Source of the DNA: an uncultured Lachnospiraceae bacterium
Lineage (GTDB): Bacteria > Bacillota > Clostridia > Lachnospirales > Lachnospiraceae
Assembly: GCA_910588215.1 (NCBI GenBank)
Contig: CAJUQJ010000011.1
Span: 1-64,000, forward strand
DNA length: 64,000 nucleotides
Direction: 5' to 3'
Numbering within the stretch: the stretch's first letter is position 1; each line of letters begins with the position of its first letter. The position numbers and the translations under genes are program-made. Positions 1 to 9,111 of the stretch are shown one piece after another. Under the pieces are notes generated by a model. The model did not search any database, was not told the origin of the DNA, and was given only the letters and a program-made list of their open reading frames with translations.

Positions 1-27
1 GAGGGTAATAAGATGGACTTAAAAGGA

Positions 28-66
28 TTACCAACCCATTTGCGGACTAACACCTTTTCTTTTCAT
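28..66 (-). CDS. Possible 12-residue ORF at the left edge
   Basis: Reads MKRKGVSPQMGW and then TAA. It has a GGAGGAG ribosome-binding site 8 nt before the ATG and a consensus sigma-A promoter about 100 nt upstream. The other two frames across the ATG also close within a few codons, so it is not the start of a longer gene in this window. It could be a leader peptide, a very small protein or a peptide precursor, or a start site broken by a frameshift. In many Clostridia the gene after yajC is the SCIFF peptide precursor, but this peptide has no cysteine and does not resemble it. I do not recognise it. Confidence 0.25.
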   Translation of the reverse strand: MKRKGVSPQMGW

Positions 67-167
67 AAGTACTTCTCCTCCTTTTACTTAATATGATAAG
101 AGCACATCACGCAAACATATCATTGTACACAATATGTCAAGCATAAAGCTCCTTCACACAATCAGTG

Positions 168-196
168 ATTATACAAGACCACAATTTTTTTGTCAA
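168..196 (-). promoter_or_regulatory. Consensus sigma-A promoter
   Basis: TTGACA and TATAAT boxes separated by exactly 17 nt on the minus strand, reading towards the left edge. It lies after the yajC terminator, so the gene to the left is a separate transcription unit. Between promoter and ORF (about 125-137) is a short near-palindrome, ATTGTACACAAT, of unknown role. Confidence 0.75.
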
Positions 197-303
197 TATC
201 CAAATATCGCCTTTACACATTTTTAATATTTTTCTCCGTTGCTGCGTTACGGTCATTGTTTTGGCCATACAGTTCACAGCAACAAGCTCTTTCTTATGAA
301 ACA

Positions 304-338
304 AGAAAAAAGAGCTTCAACCCTTCGGCAAGCTCTTT
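304..338 (-). terminator. Rho-independent terminator after yajC
   Basis: A 9-bp perfect stem (AAAGAGCTT with AAGCTCTTT) with a 12-nt loop, followed on the minus strand by a run of T. It ends the tgt-yajC transcript. The rest of the 1-362 interval holds only the left-edge promoter and the tiny ORF. Confidence 0.7.
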
Positions 339-362
339 GTACAAAACACAAACTTTTCTTTG

Positions 363-677
363 TTAATTCGTCTCAGCTTTCTCAATCTGCGCGACTGCTG
401 ACTTCTGCATCGGAATCCGACAGTTCTTGTTATTACCAAACTCAACTATGATCGTATCGTCAGTAATATCGATCACGATTCCGTAGAACCCACCCGTCGT
501 AAGGACACAGTCACCAACACTCATATCTGCCAGCATCGCAGCAACTCTCTTCTGCTCCTTCTTCTGCGGACGTATCATGATAAAATACATAAAAGCTACA
601 ATGACCACGATATACAAAATCATTATGATACCGCCACCCGCAGCAGCCACCGGTTCAGCCGTCATTAAAAGTCCCAT
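363..677 (-). CDS. yajC: Preprotein translocase subunit YajC
   Basis: A 104-residue small membrane protein that associates with SecDF at the Sec translocon. A single N-terminal transmembrane segment (about residues 15-36) is followed by the family motif MIRPQKKEQKR and a short cytoplasmic beta domain containing VGDCVLTTGGFYGIV. Length and layout are typical of the family. The start is supported by GGAGG 7 nt upstream. It sits 149 nt downstream of tgt on the same strand, the usual tgt-yajC pairing, and ends in a clear terminator. secD and secF are not in the window. Confidence 0.95.
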   Translation of the reverse strand: MGLLMTAEPVAAAGGGIIMILYIVVIVAFMYFIMIRPQKKEQKRVAAMLADMSVGDCVLTTGGFYGIVIDITDDTIIVEFGNNKNCRIPMQKSAVAQIEKAETN

Positions 678-826
678 ATTATTTCCTCCAATGTTATAAA
701 TATATTGTTGTAAACAATCTACTGCATACTATACACTTAATACTTATTAAAAACAAGCTTTTTTCACTTTTATTTTCTTTTTGGCTGTAGTTTAGTGCTG
801 CCTGGTTCTTGTCTTTCTCGCTACAG

Positions 827-1963
827 CTAATCGTTTACATGAGCGGACATGCCGGCTAGCTTTTGTTTCTTGTAAGCGGCAAACCTTCCTTCCTCCAATG
901 CCTCCCGGATCTCCTCCATCATTGTATTGTAGAAATATAGATTATGAAGGACACACAATCGCATACCAAGCATTTCCTTTGCCTTCAGCAGATGTCTGAT
1001 ATATGCTCTGGAATATCTTGCACATGCCGGACAGCTGCATCCTTCTTCGATCGGACGGGCATCCAGCTCGTATTTGGCGTTAAAAAGGTTGATCTTGCCT
1101 GAATTTGTATATAGATGACCATGTCTGCCGTTTCTGGTCGGATATACACAATCAAAGAAATCCACACCGCGATCCACTGCTTCCAGTATATTAGCAGGCG
1201 TACCCACTCCCATCAGATAGGTTGGTTTGTCCTGTGGCAGATAAGGAACCGTTTCCTCGATCACATGATACATCTGTTCATGGCTCTCTCCTACTGCCAG
1301 ACCGCCGAGAGCATATCCGTCACACTCCATTTCCGTGATCCTTTTCGCATGATCGATTCTGATATCATCATACACAGCGCCCTGGTTAATGCCAAAAAGG
1401 AGCTGTTTCCTGTTGATCGTATCTTCCAGGCCGTTTAATCGTTTCATTTCTTTCTTACACCGCTCCAGCCACCTGGCTGTACGTGATACGGATGCCTCCA
1501 CATAATGCCGGTCTGCGACGCTGGAAGGACATTCATCAAATGCCATGGCAATGGTAGATGCCAGATTAGACTGGATTTGCATACTCTCCTCCGGGCCCAT
1601 GAAAATCTTCCTGCCGTCTATATGAGAATTAAAATAAACCCCTTCTTCTTTGATCTTACGGAGTCCTGCCAGCGAAAAGACCTGAAAACCGCCGGAATCT
1701 GTCAAGATTGGCCGTTCCCATGACATAAACTTGTGCAGACCTCCAAGCTGCTTTATGATCTGATCACCCGGACGGACATGGAGATGATATGTGTTGGATA
1801 ACTCCACCTGCGTCTTGATCGTTTCCAGATCTTCCGTAGAGACAGCTCCCTTAATCGCTGCTGCAGTGCCGACATTCATAAATACAGGGGTCTGAATCGT
1901 GCCGTGCACGGTTGTAAGCTGCGCACGTTTGGCCCTGCCTTCCGTTTTTATTATCTTATACAT
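827..1963 (-). CDS. tgt: Queuine tRNA-ribosyltransferase
   Basis: A 378-residue enzyme that exchanges guanine-34 in GUN-anticodon tRNAs for the queuosine precursor preQ1. The TIM-barrel signatures are visible: TDSGGFQVFSL around residue 88 with the substrate-binding Asp89, FDCVYPTRNGRHG with the catalytic Asp, and a zinc site made by CSCPAC and a downstream His in VLHNLYFY. Length matches bacterial Tgt. It is first in a two-gene unit with yajC. No queuosine biosynthesis genes are near. Confidence 0.97.
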   Translation of the reverse strand: MYKIIKTEGRAKRAQLTTVHGTIQTPVFMNVGTAAAIKGAVSTEDLETIKTQVELSNTYHLHVRPGDQIIKQLGGLHKFMSWERPILTDSGGFQVFSLAGLRKIKEEGVYFNSHIDGRKIFMGPEESMQIQSNLASTIAMAFDECPSSVADRHYVEASVSRTARWLERCKKEMKRLNGLEDTINRKQLLFGINQGAVYDDIRIDHAKRITEMECDGYALGGLAVGESHEQMYHVIEETVPYLPQDKPTYLMGVGTPANILEAVDRGVDFFDCVYPTRNGRHGHLYTNSGKINLFNAKYELDARPIEEGCSCPACARYSRAYIRHLLKAKEMLGMRLCVLHNLYFYNTMMEEIREALEEGRFAAYKKQKLAGMSAHVND

Positions 1964-1990
1964 ATATGATCATGCCCTTTCCAATATCTG

Positions 1991-2020
1991 TAATCTAAAG
2001 TAAACTAATCTAAAGTAAAC
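1991..2020. repeat. Exact tandem 15-bp duplication upstream of tgt
   Basis: The unit TAATCTAAAGTAAAC occurs twice head to tail (1991-2005 and 2006-2020), about 30-60 nt upstream of the tgt start. It overlaps the -10 box of the proposed tgt promoter, so it could be an operator or a recent slippage product. Confidence 0.8.
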
Positions 2021-2035
2021 GATAGCATATGTTAA
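2007..2035 (-). promoter_or_regulatory. Putative tgt promoter
   Basis: TTAACA, 17 nt, TAGATT on the minus strand, giving a leader of about 40 nt. Five of six -35 bases and four of six -10 bases match sigma-A consensus. The -10 falls in the 15-bp tandem duplication. Confidence 0.4.
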
Positions 2036-2076
2036 GAACAATAGCATCATGTGATCAGACACTATAGTCACTGCTC

Positions 2077-3123
2077 TTATAAATATTTATCCCAAAATTC
2101 TTCCAGACAGATTTCTTCCTCCTGCATTACAGCCGCAGCCTCCTTACCTACATATCTAAAATGCCACGGTTCATATTCTATGCTGGTAATATATTCTTTG
2201 TCCTTAGGATAACGCAACGTAAATCCATACTCACTGCTATGTTCCGCCAGCCATTTACCTGCTTCGGTTTCTCCGAAGCCTTCATCAAGATATTTGTAAG
2301 TGTCACAGAAAATATCGAGCGCCAATCCAATCTGATGTTCACTGGCTCCCGGCACGGTTACAGTTTGAGAAGCCAGTTTATAAGCTTCCATGTAAGACAT
2401 TCCCTGTCCCATATAGATTTTCACCTTCTTGTTAAAAAGAAATTCCTGCCGGTTCAGATCTCTGTATGGCGAACAGATCTCCAGATTAATACCCTCATCT
2501 TTCGCAGCCTGCATCATCGTAAGCAAATCTTCGATGATGCGCGCATCACATTTCATGTTTCCCTTAATCGTTCCGAAGTCAAAACTGTATCCTTCCGGTA
2601 TGGGATGTTGTTTGTTGATGAGAACAAGTCGCCAGTCGGATTCGTCAAATTCATAATCTTCTTCTATTTCTTGCTGTACGCCTTTCCCGGACGCATAAGC
2701 ATCCTGGCTCTCCAAAATATCATCGATCGTATATGTATCTATTCCCTCAGCATCGTCTTCTATGTCGTATTCCACATCCAGATCCTCATCCTCCAAAAGA
2801 ATCTGCTCTGTCGGAACCCTCTCGGATTCCACGGCCAGTGAGACATCTGAATCACCTACGATCTCTCCGTAGACTTCCTGGGCCTTCGTAAAGCTTGTCC
2901 TCTCTGCAAATACCGCAAAGGAAAAACTACAACTGCTCATAAAAAAGCCTACGACAAATGCCACACTGGCATATCGTTTGGTATTTGTCGTAAAATGTCG
3001 GCAGGCATGATAACCCCCTAAAATGACAGACAACATGATAAGACAGGGATAGTGCAGTCTTTTATGTCTCTTTGCTATTGCAGTAAATTTGATGATCGCT
3101 CTTTCTCGGAATGTCTTTTTCAT
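2077..3123 (-). CDS. VanY-family D-alanyl-D-alanine carboxypeptidase (M15B)
   Basis: A 348-residue membrane-anchored zinc peptidase expected to trim the terminal D-Ala from peptidoglycan stem peptides outside the membrane. Two hydrophobic stretches (about residues 25-37 and 52-73) precede a very acidic linker (about 85-160) and a C-terminal M15B domain. That domain carries SPYRD near 218, SEHQIGLALDI with zinc ligands His263 and Asp270, and EPWHFRYVG with catalytic Glu318 and ligand His321. All key residues are present. The gene stands alone with its own promoter and diverges from aroC. No van resistance genes accompany it, so a housekeeping wall role is more likely than glycopeptide resistance. 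Confidence 0.9.
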   Translation of the reverse strand: MKKTFRERAIIKFTAIAKRHKRLHYPCLIMLSVILGGYHACRHFTTNTKRYASVAFVVGFFMSSCSFSFAVFAERTSFTKAQEVYGEIVGDSDVSLAVESERVPTEQILLEDEDLDVEYDIEDDAEGIDTYTIDDILESQDAYASGKGVQQEIEEDYEFDESDWRLVLINKQHPIPEGYSFDFGTIKGNMKCDARIIEDLLTMMQAAKDEGINLEICSPYRDLNRQEFLFNKKVKIYMGQGMSYMEAYKLASQTVTVPGASEHQIGLALDIFCDTYKYLDEGFGETEAGKWLAEHSSEYGFTLRYPKDKEYITSIEYEPWHFRYVGKEAAAVMQEEEICLEEFWDKYL

Positions 3124-3156
3124 TGGAATCCTCAGGTTCGTTCAAATTATGATAGT

Positions 3157-3185
3157 AATATACTTTCATTTTGATCATTTCACAA
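3157..3185 (-). promoter_or_regulatory. Putative promoter of the M15B carboxypeptidase gene
   Basis: TTGTGA, 17 nt, TATATT on the minus strand, with the predicted transcript start about 27 nt before the ATG. Confidence 0.5.
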
Positions 3186-3704
3186 AATACATTTGCTATT
3201 TAATATAATAACATATAAAATTTATTTGTACACCTTTTTTATGTAAATCTATTTATATTTTTTTACGGATTCATGGACAACTATATCGAGTCTATTTATA
3301 TGCAGGCTCATTTCAATATTGTCTAACATTGTCCGCTACAGGGTCAGCACATGAAATTATATTTTGCTAAATTCGGACGTATCCTGGCACTATGTCTTTT
3401 CCTTGGGCACAATAGGGCTCTAAATTGTTGAAATAAGTAATGTACATTATACTGCTGTCTGTGTTATCATATTGCAGTGTAAGATAAGGCTGATGTTATG
3501 TTAACAGTGCCTTTTATCAACAAATAGTATTGTCATTTGGCTATTGATTTCTATTTTTCGAAATGATAACAGATGATATTTTTAAAGTGCAGGTTTTCCT
3601 TCATAATTTTTACAGATAATTGCATATTTCGACATTTATTTACACGCATTTCGCTTAATTGATTATTTTTTACAAAAAACATTGTATAAGAAAGGATACT
3701 AGTT
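3186..3704. other. AT-rich divergent intergenic region before aroC
   Basis: About 520 nt without a supported gene. It holds one reasonable plus-strand promoter (3425-3453) and poly-A/T tracts. I could not recognise a riboswitch, a T-box or a conserved hairpin in it. Confidence 0.6.
3425..3453 (+). promoter_or_regulatory. Possible aroC promoter
   Basis: TTGTTG, 17 nt, TATACT on the plus strand. The -10 matches five of six bases but the -35 only three. It would give a leader of about 245 nt before aroC. Confidence 0.35.
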
Positions 3705-4805
3705 ATGGCAGGTTCCACTTACGGAAAAATTTTTCAGATCTCAACCTGGGGAGAATCCCACGGAGCAGCATTGGGAGTGGTCGTAGACGGCTGTCCCGCA
3801 GGCCTTCTCCTGAGCGCAGATGATATTCAGGTTTATCTGGACAGGCGCAAACCCGGGCAATCCAAGATTACTACAAACCGTAGGGAAGCAGACCAGGTCG
3901 AACTTCTCTCTGGTATCTTCGAGGGCAGAACCACCGGCACGCCCATATCCATGATGATCCGCAATACTTCTCAGCGCTCTGCGGATTACGGTGAGATCGC
4001 CAACTGCTATCGCCCCGGTCACGCAGATTATACATTCGACGCCAAGTACGGTTTCAGAGATTACCGAGGCGGTGGCCGCTCTTCCGGCAGAGAGACTGCC
4101 GGCCGTGTAGCTGGCGGCGCCATCGCTGCACGGCTTTTACAGGAATTCGGCATCCGCGTGACAGCATATACGCTGTCCATCGGCCCGGTGAAGATCGACC
4201 GCGACAAGTTTGATCCTTCGGTTATTCTGACGACTCCCACCGGCATGCCGGATCTTGACGCTTCCGCCATGGCTGAAGCCTATTTGGCAGACTGTATGAG
4301 AAACTACGACTCTGCGGGCGGTATCATCGAATGTGTTATTGAAGGGGTGCCCGCCGGGCTGGGAGATCCGGTGTTCGAGAAATTAGACGCCAATCTAAGC
4401 AAAGCGATCATGTCCATCGGTGCAGTCAAGGCAGTGGAGATCGGTGACGGCATAGAAGTTTCCATCCGTCAGGGGTCCCAGAATAACGATCCTTTCCGTA
4501 TGAAGGACGGGAAGGTGATTAAGACCACCAATCACGCAGGCGGTATCCTGGGCGGTATCAGTGATGCATCTTCTATCATTCTGCGTGCCCATGTGAAGCC
4601 TACTCCTTCTATCTTCTCTGCCCAACAAACCGTCAGCAGGCAGGGAGAAGACATGGAACTTTCCATCAAAGGTCGTCATGACCCGGTGATCGTACCTCGT
4701 GCCGTAGTTGTAGTAGAATGCATGGCGGCTCTTACGATTGCCGATGCCCTGCTTCTCAATGTCTCCGCCAAACTTGATAATCTCAAAAAAATATATGGCA
4801 GGTGA
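3705..4805 (+). CDS. aroC: Chorismate synthase
   Basis: A 366-residue enzyme that makes chorismate from 5-enolpyruvylshikimate 3-phosphate using reduced FMN, the last common step of aromatic amino acid synthesis. Family signatures are clear: STWGESHGAALG with the N-terminal catalytic His19, RPGHADYTFDAKYG, and the glycine/arginine-rich stretch YRGGGRSSGRET. Length is normal. The start follows AAAGGA. It is a single-gene unit with no other shikimate gene nearby. Its stop codon lies inside the terminator hairpin at 4791-4820. Confidence 0.97.
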   Translation: MAGSTYGKIFQISTWGESHGAALGVVVDGCPAGLLLSADDIQVYLDRRKPGQSKITTNRREADQVELLSGIFEGRTTGTPISMMIRNTSQRSADYGEIANCYRPGHADYTFDAKYGFRDYRGGGRSSGRETAGRVAGGAIAARLLQEFGIRVTAYTLSIGPVKIDRDKFDPSVILTTPTGMPDLDASAMAEAYLADCMRNYDSAGGIIECVIEGVPAGLGDPVFEKLDANLSKAIMSIGAVKAVEIGDGIEVSIRQGSQNNDPFRMKDGKVIKTTNHAGGILGGISDASSIILRAHVKPTPSIFSAQQTVSRQGEDMELSIKGRHDPVIVPRAVVVVECMAALTIADALLLNVSAKLDNLKKIYGR

Positions 4806-4820
4806 CAACCTGCCATATAT
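4784..4820. terminator. Bidirectional terminator between aroC and the GH25 gene
   Basis: A perfect 13-bp stem, ATATATGGCAGGT (4791-4803) paired with 4808-4820, with a 4-nt loop. On the minus strand it is followed by seven T, so it strongly ends the GH25 transcript. On plus the tail is only TTG. The stem includes the aroC stop codon. Confidence 0.85.
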
Positions 4821-4935
4821 TTGTAACTGAATTTCATGCTTTCTCTATTCCGAAGCGTAACAAATTCCCGATCGAAAGATTGCGTCCCGAATTAGTCGTA
4901 GTTATCTTCGGAGATTCCCTTGTCAATTGAGGGTA

Positions 4936-6627
4936 TCAATTCATCAAATAGCTGCTGATGCAATACAGCGTCTGTCCGTTATACTCTACCCGTGACCAAC
5001 CGTACTCCTCATTGATGCCTGTCCTTGTCACATATTCTCCATTGTGCAGTGTGGCAACTACCGTGGCATCCGGATTGGTCACGCTGGGCAGCGTTCGCAG
5101 ATTTACCTCGATCTTAGCTGTCACTTGGTCGTTTCGTTCCGTAAACTTGGTCTTAAGTCCGTCTCCGCTGCCTGCTCCCTCTTCGGACGGTGCTGCAGGC
5201 GCCTGATAGCTCAAATCTGTCGTCAGATAACTGGATACCGCATAGACTGTCTGACCGTTCAATTCCAATCTGGACCAGCCGCTGTCACTGACACCGGTTC
5301 TGGCAATAGTCTCGCCATTTTTCAGGGTATAGACGATCGTGCTGTCCTCTCCCTGACTGGGGATATTCCGCAGATTGGTGGAATCTTTGGCCGTCACATT
5401 CTCACTGACCTGCGTGAAATTCATCAATGCTTCCGCGTCAGCCGTAACTTCCTCCGGTGCCTCGGTGTTCTGGGCCTGCGCTGTGCCCTCATATCCGAAA
5501 TAAGCCACATTCACATCTACCGGCTTGCTGATCCCGTCCACTGTTCCCCGGTTCGTATACTGCCACATGGCATGTGTCCCCGTATAAGAAGATTTTGCCG
5601 TCTGCGGATAGGGTGTCGCCGGATACTGGGATACCCAGATGCGGTACGATCCCTCCAGCCTTTCCGTATCCCATTTCGCACTGCCTGTCAGTTCTCCCAT
5701 GGAAGAATAGAACATTGGCGTATAACCCCTGTTATAGATTTCCTGCAGAAAAGCAATGGCAATATCCGTGCGCTGCGCATTCGTCAGACCATATTGCACA
5801 CTGTCCGGCTGATCAAAGCCCTCACAGTCATAGGCCACCGGATAGGTGATCTGGTATTTGGCGATAAAATCTGCAACCCAGCCGGCCTCCTCTATCGCCT
5901 CGTCGGTTGTTGTAGCTGTGGAAAAGAAATATGCGCCCACCTTAATGCCATTCTTCTGGGCTTCCTGCATATTGTATTTCGCGTTAGAATCGGCACAGAT
6001 CTCCCGGGACTTATCCGCCCGGTAGCCCACACGGATCATGGCGAAATCAATCCCCGATGTGGCAACTTGTGCCCAGTCGATGGTGCCTTGATAACGTGCC
6101 ACATCGATACCGACCGTCACTTGGTCTGTCTGCGCCACGCTATCTGAAGAAAGAAGCTCCGTTACATTGACTTCTGTTCCCTGGTCAGTGCTCATATTGG
6201 AATTCTGCGGATCATTCGTTTCCGCCTGCAGTGATCCGTCTGCATTCGCCAACCCGGTTTCGTCTGTCAATGTATCCGTCTCGCTGGAGATGTTCCCGGT
6301 ATCTTCTGCCATTTCGCCTGCTTGCTCATTCATAACGGATGCTATTTCCTGAATTTCTTCATCTTCTATCGCTCCGGGTTCCGGTGCTGCTCCTGTTTCA
6401 TCGGCAGGTTGCATCGTCTCTTGTACCGTATCTTTCTTCCGGCTTCCACCCAACAACAGAACGGCTACCACGATAATGATCACACCTGTAACCGCTACTG
6501 CCGCGATAGGAACCAGTAGTCTTCTATCAGACAATCTTCTCGCATAATAAGGCTCAACTTCGTCTTCATAGTCATCTTCCTCGTCCAGATCCAGGAAGTC
6601 ATCATCCAGATCGCTCAGTTTTCTCAT
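4936..6627 (-). CDS. Membrane-anchored GH25 muramidase with two SH3b domains
   Basis: A 563-residue wall hydrolase predicted to cut the N-acetylmuramic acid beta-1,4 bond of peptidoglycan. An acidic cytoplasmic start (1-36) precedes one transmembrane helix (about 38-61) and an acidic, low-complexity linker to about 168. The GH25 barrel (about 171-380) begins TVGIDVARYQG and has the DxE pair in AYDCEG (Asp267, Glu269). Two bacterial SH3 domains follow (about 410-468 and 500-561), each with the NLRxxPS start and GWSRxExNGQT core. SH3b domains usually bind wall peptide. The type II anchor and single-gene setting argue for a resident autolysin rather than a phage lysin. Unit ends in the shared terminator with aroC. 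Confidence 0.9.
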   Translation of the reverse strand: MRKLSDLDDDFLDLDEEDDYEDEVEPYYARRLSDRRLLVPIAAVAVTGVIIIVVAVLLLGGSRKKDTVQETMQPADETGAAPEPGAIEDEEIQEIASVMNEQAGEMAEDTGNISSETDTLTDETGLANADGSLQAETNDPQNSNMSTDQGTEVNVTELLSSDSVAQTDQVTVGIDVARYQGTIDWAQVATSGIDFAMIRVGYRADKSREICADSNAKYNMQEAQKNGIKVGAYFFSTATTTDEAIEEAGWVADFIAKYQITYPVAYDCEGFDQPDSVQYGLTNAQRTDIAIAFLQEIYNRGYTPMFYSSMGELTGSAKWDTERLEGSYRIWVSQYPATPYPQTAKSSYTGTHAMWQYTNRGTVDGISKPVDVNVAYFGYEGTAQAQNTEAPEEVTADAEALMNFTQVSENVTAKDSTNLRNIPSQGEDSTIVYTLKNGETIARTGVSDSGWSRLELNGQTVYAVSSYLTTDLSYQAPAAPSEEGAGSGDGLKTKFTERNDQVTAKIEVNLRTLPSVTNPDATVVATLHNGEYVTRTGINEEYGWSRVEYNGQTLYCISSYLMN

Positions 6628-6759
6628 TCGTGTCCTCCTTTCCTTGCCTGCCAGTACAACATATTCTATGTTTCCCTTTAGTTCGAAGTATTTCAGCCGA
6701 GGATTGCGAACAGGGTCTCAAGTTCTGCTCTGCGGTCCAGGAACTGGGAGAATCCTGGC

Positions 6760-7752
6760 CTATCCGATATCCAGAAGATCCAGATACAGACCATTATAGT
6801 CCGTCCGGTCTTCCTTAATGAACTGAATCGCTGTCTTCGGATGTTGATTCAGGATGCCTGTCAAAAGATATGGCACATCATATCCCCACTTCACACCGGA
6901 TTCCCGCAACGGATCTATCTGGTTCTCCACAAACTTAAGCAGCGGATTAATCCTATACTTCGGATTCTTTAAGAAGCCCAGCAGCAGTTCGCTGGGGCAG
7001 TTTCCACAGCCTCGTCCAAGGCCGCTTACCGTCGCATCCAGATAGCTTACGCCCTTGATGATCGCCTCCGTGGTATTAGCAAAGGCCAGCTGCTGGTTGT
7101 TGTGAGCATGAATGCCTACCTTCTTGCCGTATTTTTCCGCTATTTCCAGATATTTGTCACATAATCTTCTGACCTGTTCCGGATAGAGCGAACCATAGCT
7201 GTCCACCAGATAGACTGTGCCCACACTGCTTTTGCAGAGAAGTTCAAGTGCCGCATCAATATCCAGATCGTTGGATTTGGATATTGCCATAATATTGACT
7301 GTGGTCTCATAACCCTTCTTCGTGCAATCTTCGATCATCTCCACCGCCGCCGGAATCGTATTAATATAAGTAGCGACCCGCACCATATCGATAGGGCTGT
7401 CCTTCTTATTTATAATATCTTTCCGGAAATCACAGCGTCCCACATCCGCCATCACAGCGATCTTCATATCTGTTTTGTTGTCACCCACCACGGCACGAAT
7501 ATCCTTGTCGTCGCTGAACTTCCATTTACCAAACTTCTTTACGTCGAATAATTCCTTAGACGCCTTGTAGCCAAACTCCATATAGTCCACACCGGACTTA
7601 ATGTTGGTTTGGTATAGATCTTTCACAAACTCGTCCGTAAAGAAGAAATCATTCACCAGACCACCATCCCGCAGCGTGCAGTCTATCACTTTGATATCCG
7701 GTGAATAGGACATCAGGGTTCTTTCTTTAGCGATTCTTTCTATTTTCTCCAT
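6760..7752 (-). CDS. DRE-TIM family aldolase/lyase-like protein
   Basis: A 330-residue protein of the HMG-CoA lyase/4-hydroxy-2-oxovalerate aldolase fold. DCTLRDGG (residues 24-31) is the DRE-TIM signature and GIHAHNN supplies the HxH metal ligands of the barrel. The start is chosen at 7752 because GAGGTG lies 8 nt before that ATG; an upstream in-frame ATG at 7827 has no ribosome-binding site. It follows tyrS by 76 nt on the same strand with no terminator seen, so it may ride on the T-box-controlled transcript. Substrate cannot be assigned from sequence; no acetaldehyde dehydrogenase partner is adjacent, which argues against the classical meta-cleavage aldolase role. Confidence 0.8.
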   Translation of the reverse strand: MEKIERIAKERTLMSYSPDIKVIDCTLRDGGLVNDFFFTDEFVKDLYQTNIKSGVDYMEFGYKASKELFDVKKFGKWKFSDDKDIRAVVGDNKTDMKIAVMADVGRCDFRKDIINKKDSPIDMVRVATYINTIPAAVEMIEDCTKKGYETTVNIMAISKSNDLDIDAALELLCKSSVGTVYLVDSYGSLYPEQVRRLCDKYLEIAEKYGKKVGIHAHNNQQLAFANTTEAIIKGVSYLDATVSGLGRGCGNCPSELLLGFLKNPKYRINPLLKFVENQIDPLRESGVKWGYDVPYLLTGILNQHPKTAIQFIKEDRTDYNGLYLDLLDIG

Positions 7753-7828
7753 CTCATGGTCACCTCGCTTTTGACACATTAATTTTGCCATACATTGTTC
7801 TGTTATGCAAATGTTCAGAATTGACACT

Positions 7829-9055
7829 TTATTTTACCACGATCTTCTTAAAGCTTTTCTTGCCTTTTTTTACAATAAATTCTTCTGCACCGATCGTCTC
7901 TTTCGTGTAAGCGGCCTTTATGTCTGTCACTTTTTCTCCTTTCACGGATACGCCACCCTGCTCTACGGCACGTCTTGCTTCGGAACGGGACGCAGCCATG
8001 CCTGCCGCCACCAATACACCCAGGATATCGATGGAACCATCTACGAATTTGTCATCTGTCAGCGTCGCCGTAGGCATATTGTCCAGGCTGCCGCCTCCTG
8101 CAAAAAGTGCCTTTGCCGCTTCTTCAGCCTTCTTCGCTTCCTCTTCACCGTGTACCAGATTGGTCAGTTCATAAGCCAGGATTTCTTTGGCCTTATTCAG
8201 CTGGCTGCCTTCCCACTGATCCATCTCGTCGATCTGCTCAATAGGCAGGAAGGTCAACATCCGCAGACATTTGAGCACATCGGCGTCTGCAACGTTTCTC
8301 CAGTACTGGTAGAACTCAAAAGGCGTAGTCTTATTCGGATCAAGCCAGACCGCTCCCTTCTGAGTCTTACCCATCTTCTTGCCCTCGGAATTCATCAACA
8401 GCGTGATCGTCATCGCGTAGGCATCCTTACCCAACTTACGGCGGATCAGGTTCGTGCCACCTAACATATTGCTCCACTGGTCGTCGCCGCCAAACTGCAT
8501 ATTGCAGCCGTATCTCTCGTACAATGCCATGAAGTCATAGCTCTGCATGATCATGTAGTTGAATTCCAGGAAGCTTAAGCCTTTCTCCATCCTCTGTTTG
8601 TAGCATTCTGCACGGAGCATGTTGTTAACGCTGAAACATGCGCCCACATCACGGATAAATTCCACATAATTTAAGTCAAGCAGCCAGTCTGCGTTGTTGA
8701 CCATCAGCGCCTTACCCTCGGAGAAATCGATGAACCTGCTCATCTGTTTCTTGAAACACTCACAGTTATGATCGATCGTCTCCTTCGTCATCATGCTGCG
8801 CATATCAGTCCTACCGGAAGGATCTCCGATCATAGCCGTACCACCACCGATCAGAGCGATAGGCTTGTTGCCTGCCTCCTGCAGTCTTTTCATCAGACAC
8901 AACGCCATAAAATGCCCCACATGCAGGCTGTCCGCTGTTGGATCAAAACCGATATAGAATGTCGCCTTTCCGTTATTGATCAGGTCACGGATCTCATCAG
9001 CATCCGTCAGCTGCGCAAGAAGTCCTCTTGCCTGAAGTTCTTCATAGATTTTCAT
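7829..9055 (-). CDS. tyrS: Tyrosyl-tRNA synthetase
   Basis: A 408-residue class I synthetase that charges tRNA-Tyr. HVGH (residues 45-48) is the HIGH motif and KMGKT (227-231) the KMSKS equivalent. FGGDDQWSN is a tyrosine-pocket motif, and an S4 RNA-binding domain occupies the C-terminus (about 340-405). The start follows AAAGGAGG. Expression is set by the T-box leader directly upstream. Confidence 0.97.
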   Translation of the reverse strand: MKIYEELQARGLLAQLTDADEIRDLINNGKATFYIGFDPTADSLHVGHFMALCLMKRLQEAGNKPIALIGGGTAMIGDPSGRTDMRSMMTKETIDHNCECFKKQMSRFIDFSEGKALMVNNADWLLDLNYVEFIRDVGACFSVNNMLRAECYKQRMEKGLSFLEFNYMIMQSYDFMALYERYGCNMQFGGDDQWSNMLGGTNLIRRKLGKDAYAMTITLLMNSEGKKMGKTQKGAVWLDPNKTTPFEFYQYWRNVADADVLKCLRMLTFLPIEQIDEMDQWEGSQLNKAKEILAYELTNLVHGEEEAKKAEEAAKALFAGGGSLDNMPTATLTDDKFVDGSIDILGVLVAAGMAASRSEARRAVEQGGVSVKGEKVTDIKAAYTKETIGAEEFIVKKGKKSFKKIVVK

Positions 9056-9111
9056 TGTCTCCTCCTTTTCTGTTTCATCATATAGGAAATTTGAGAAAAT
9101 TCTTATATGAT

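Noticed and set aside
1..362. SCIFF peptide gene after yajC
   Set aside because: The only start with signals encodes a 12-residue peptide without cysteine.
2077..3123. Glycopeptide resistance (vanY) interpretation
   Set aside because: No vanHAX, vanRS or other resistance genes are present.
5044..6147. 367-codon plus-strand ORF opposite the GH25 gene
   Set aside because: It is antisense to a gene with clear domains and has a shadow-type composition.
4936..6627. Phage endolysin interpretation of the GH25 genes
   Set aside because: The N-terminal membrane anchors, no holin and no phage genes nearby point to resident wall enzymes.
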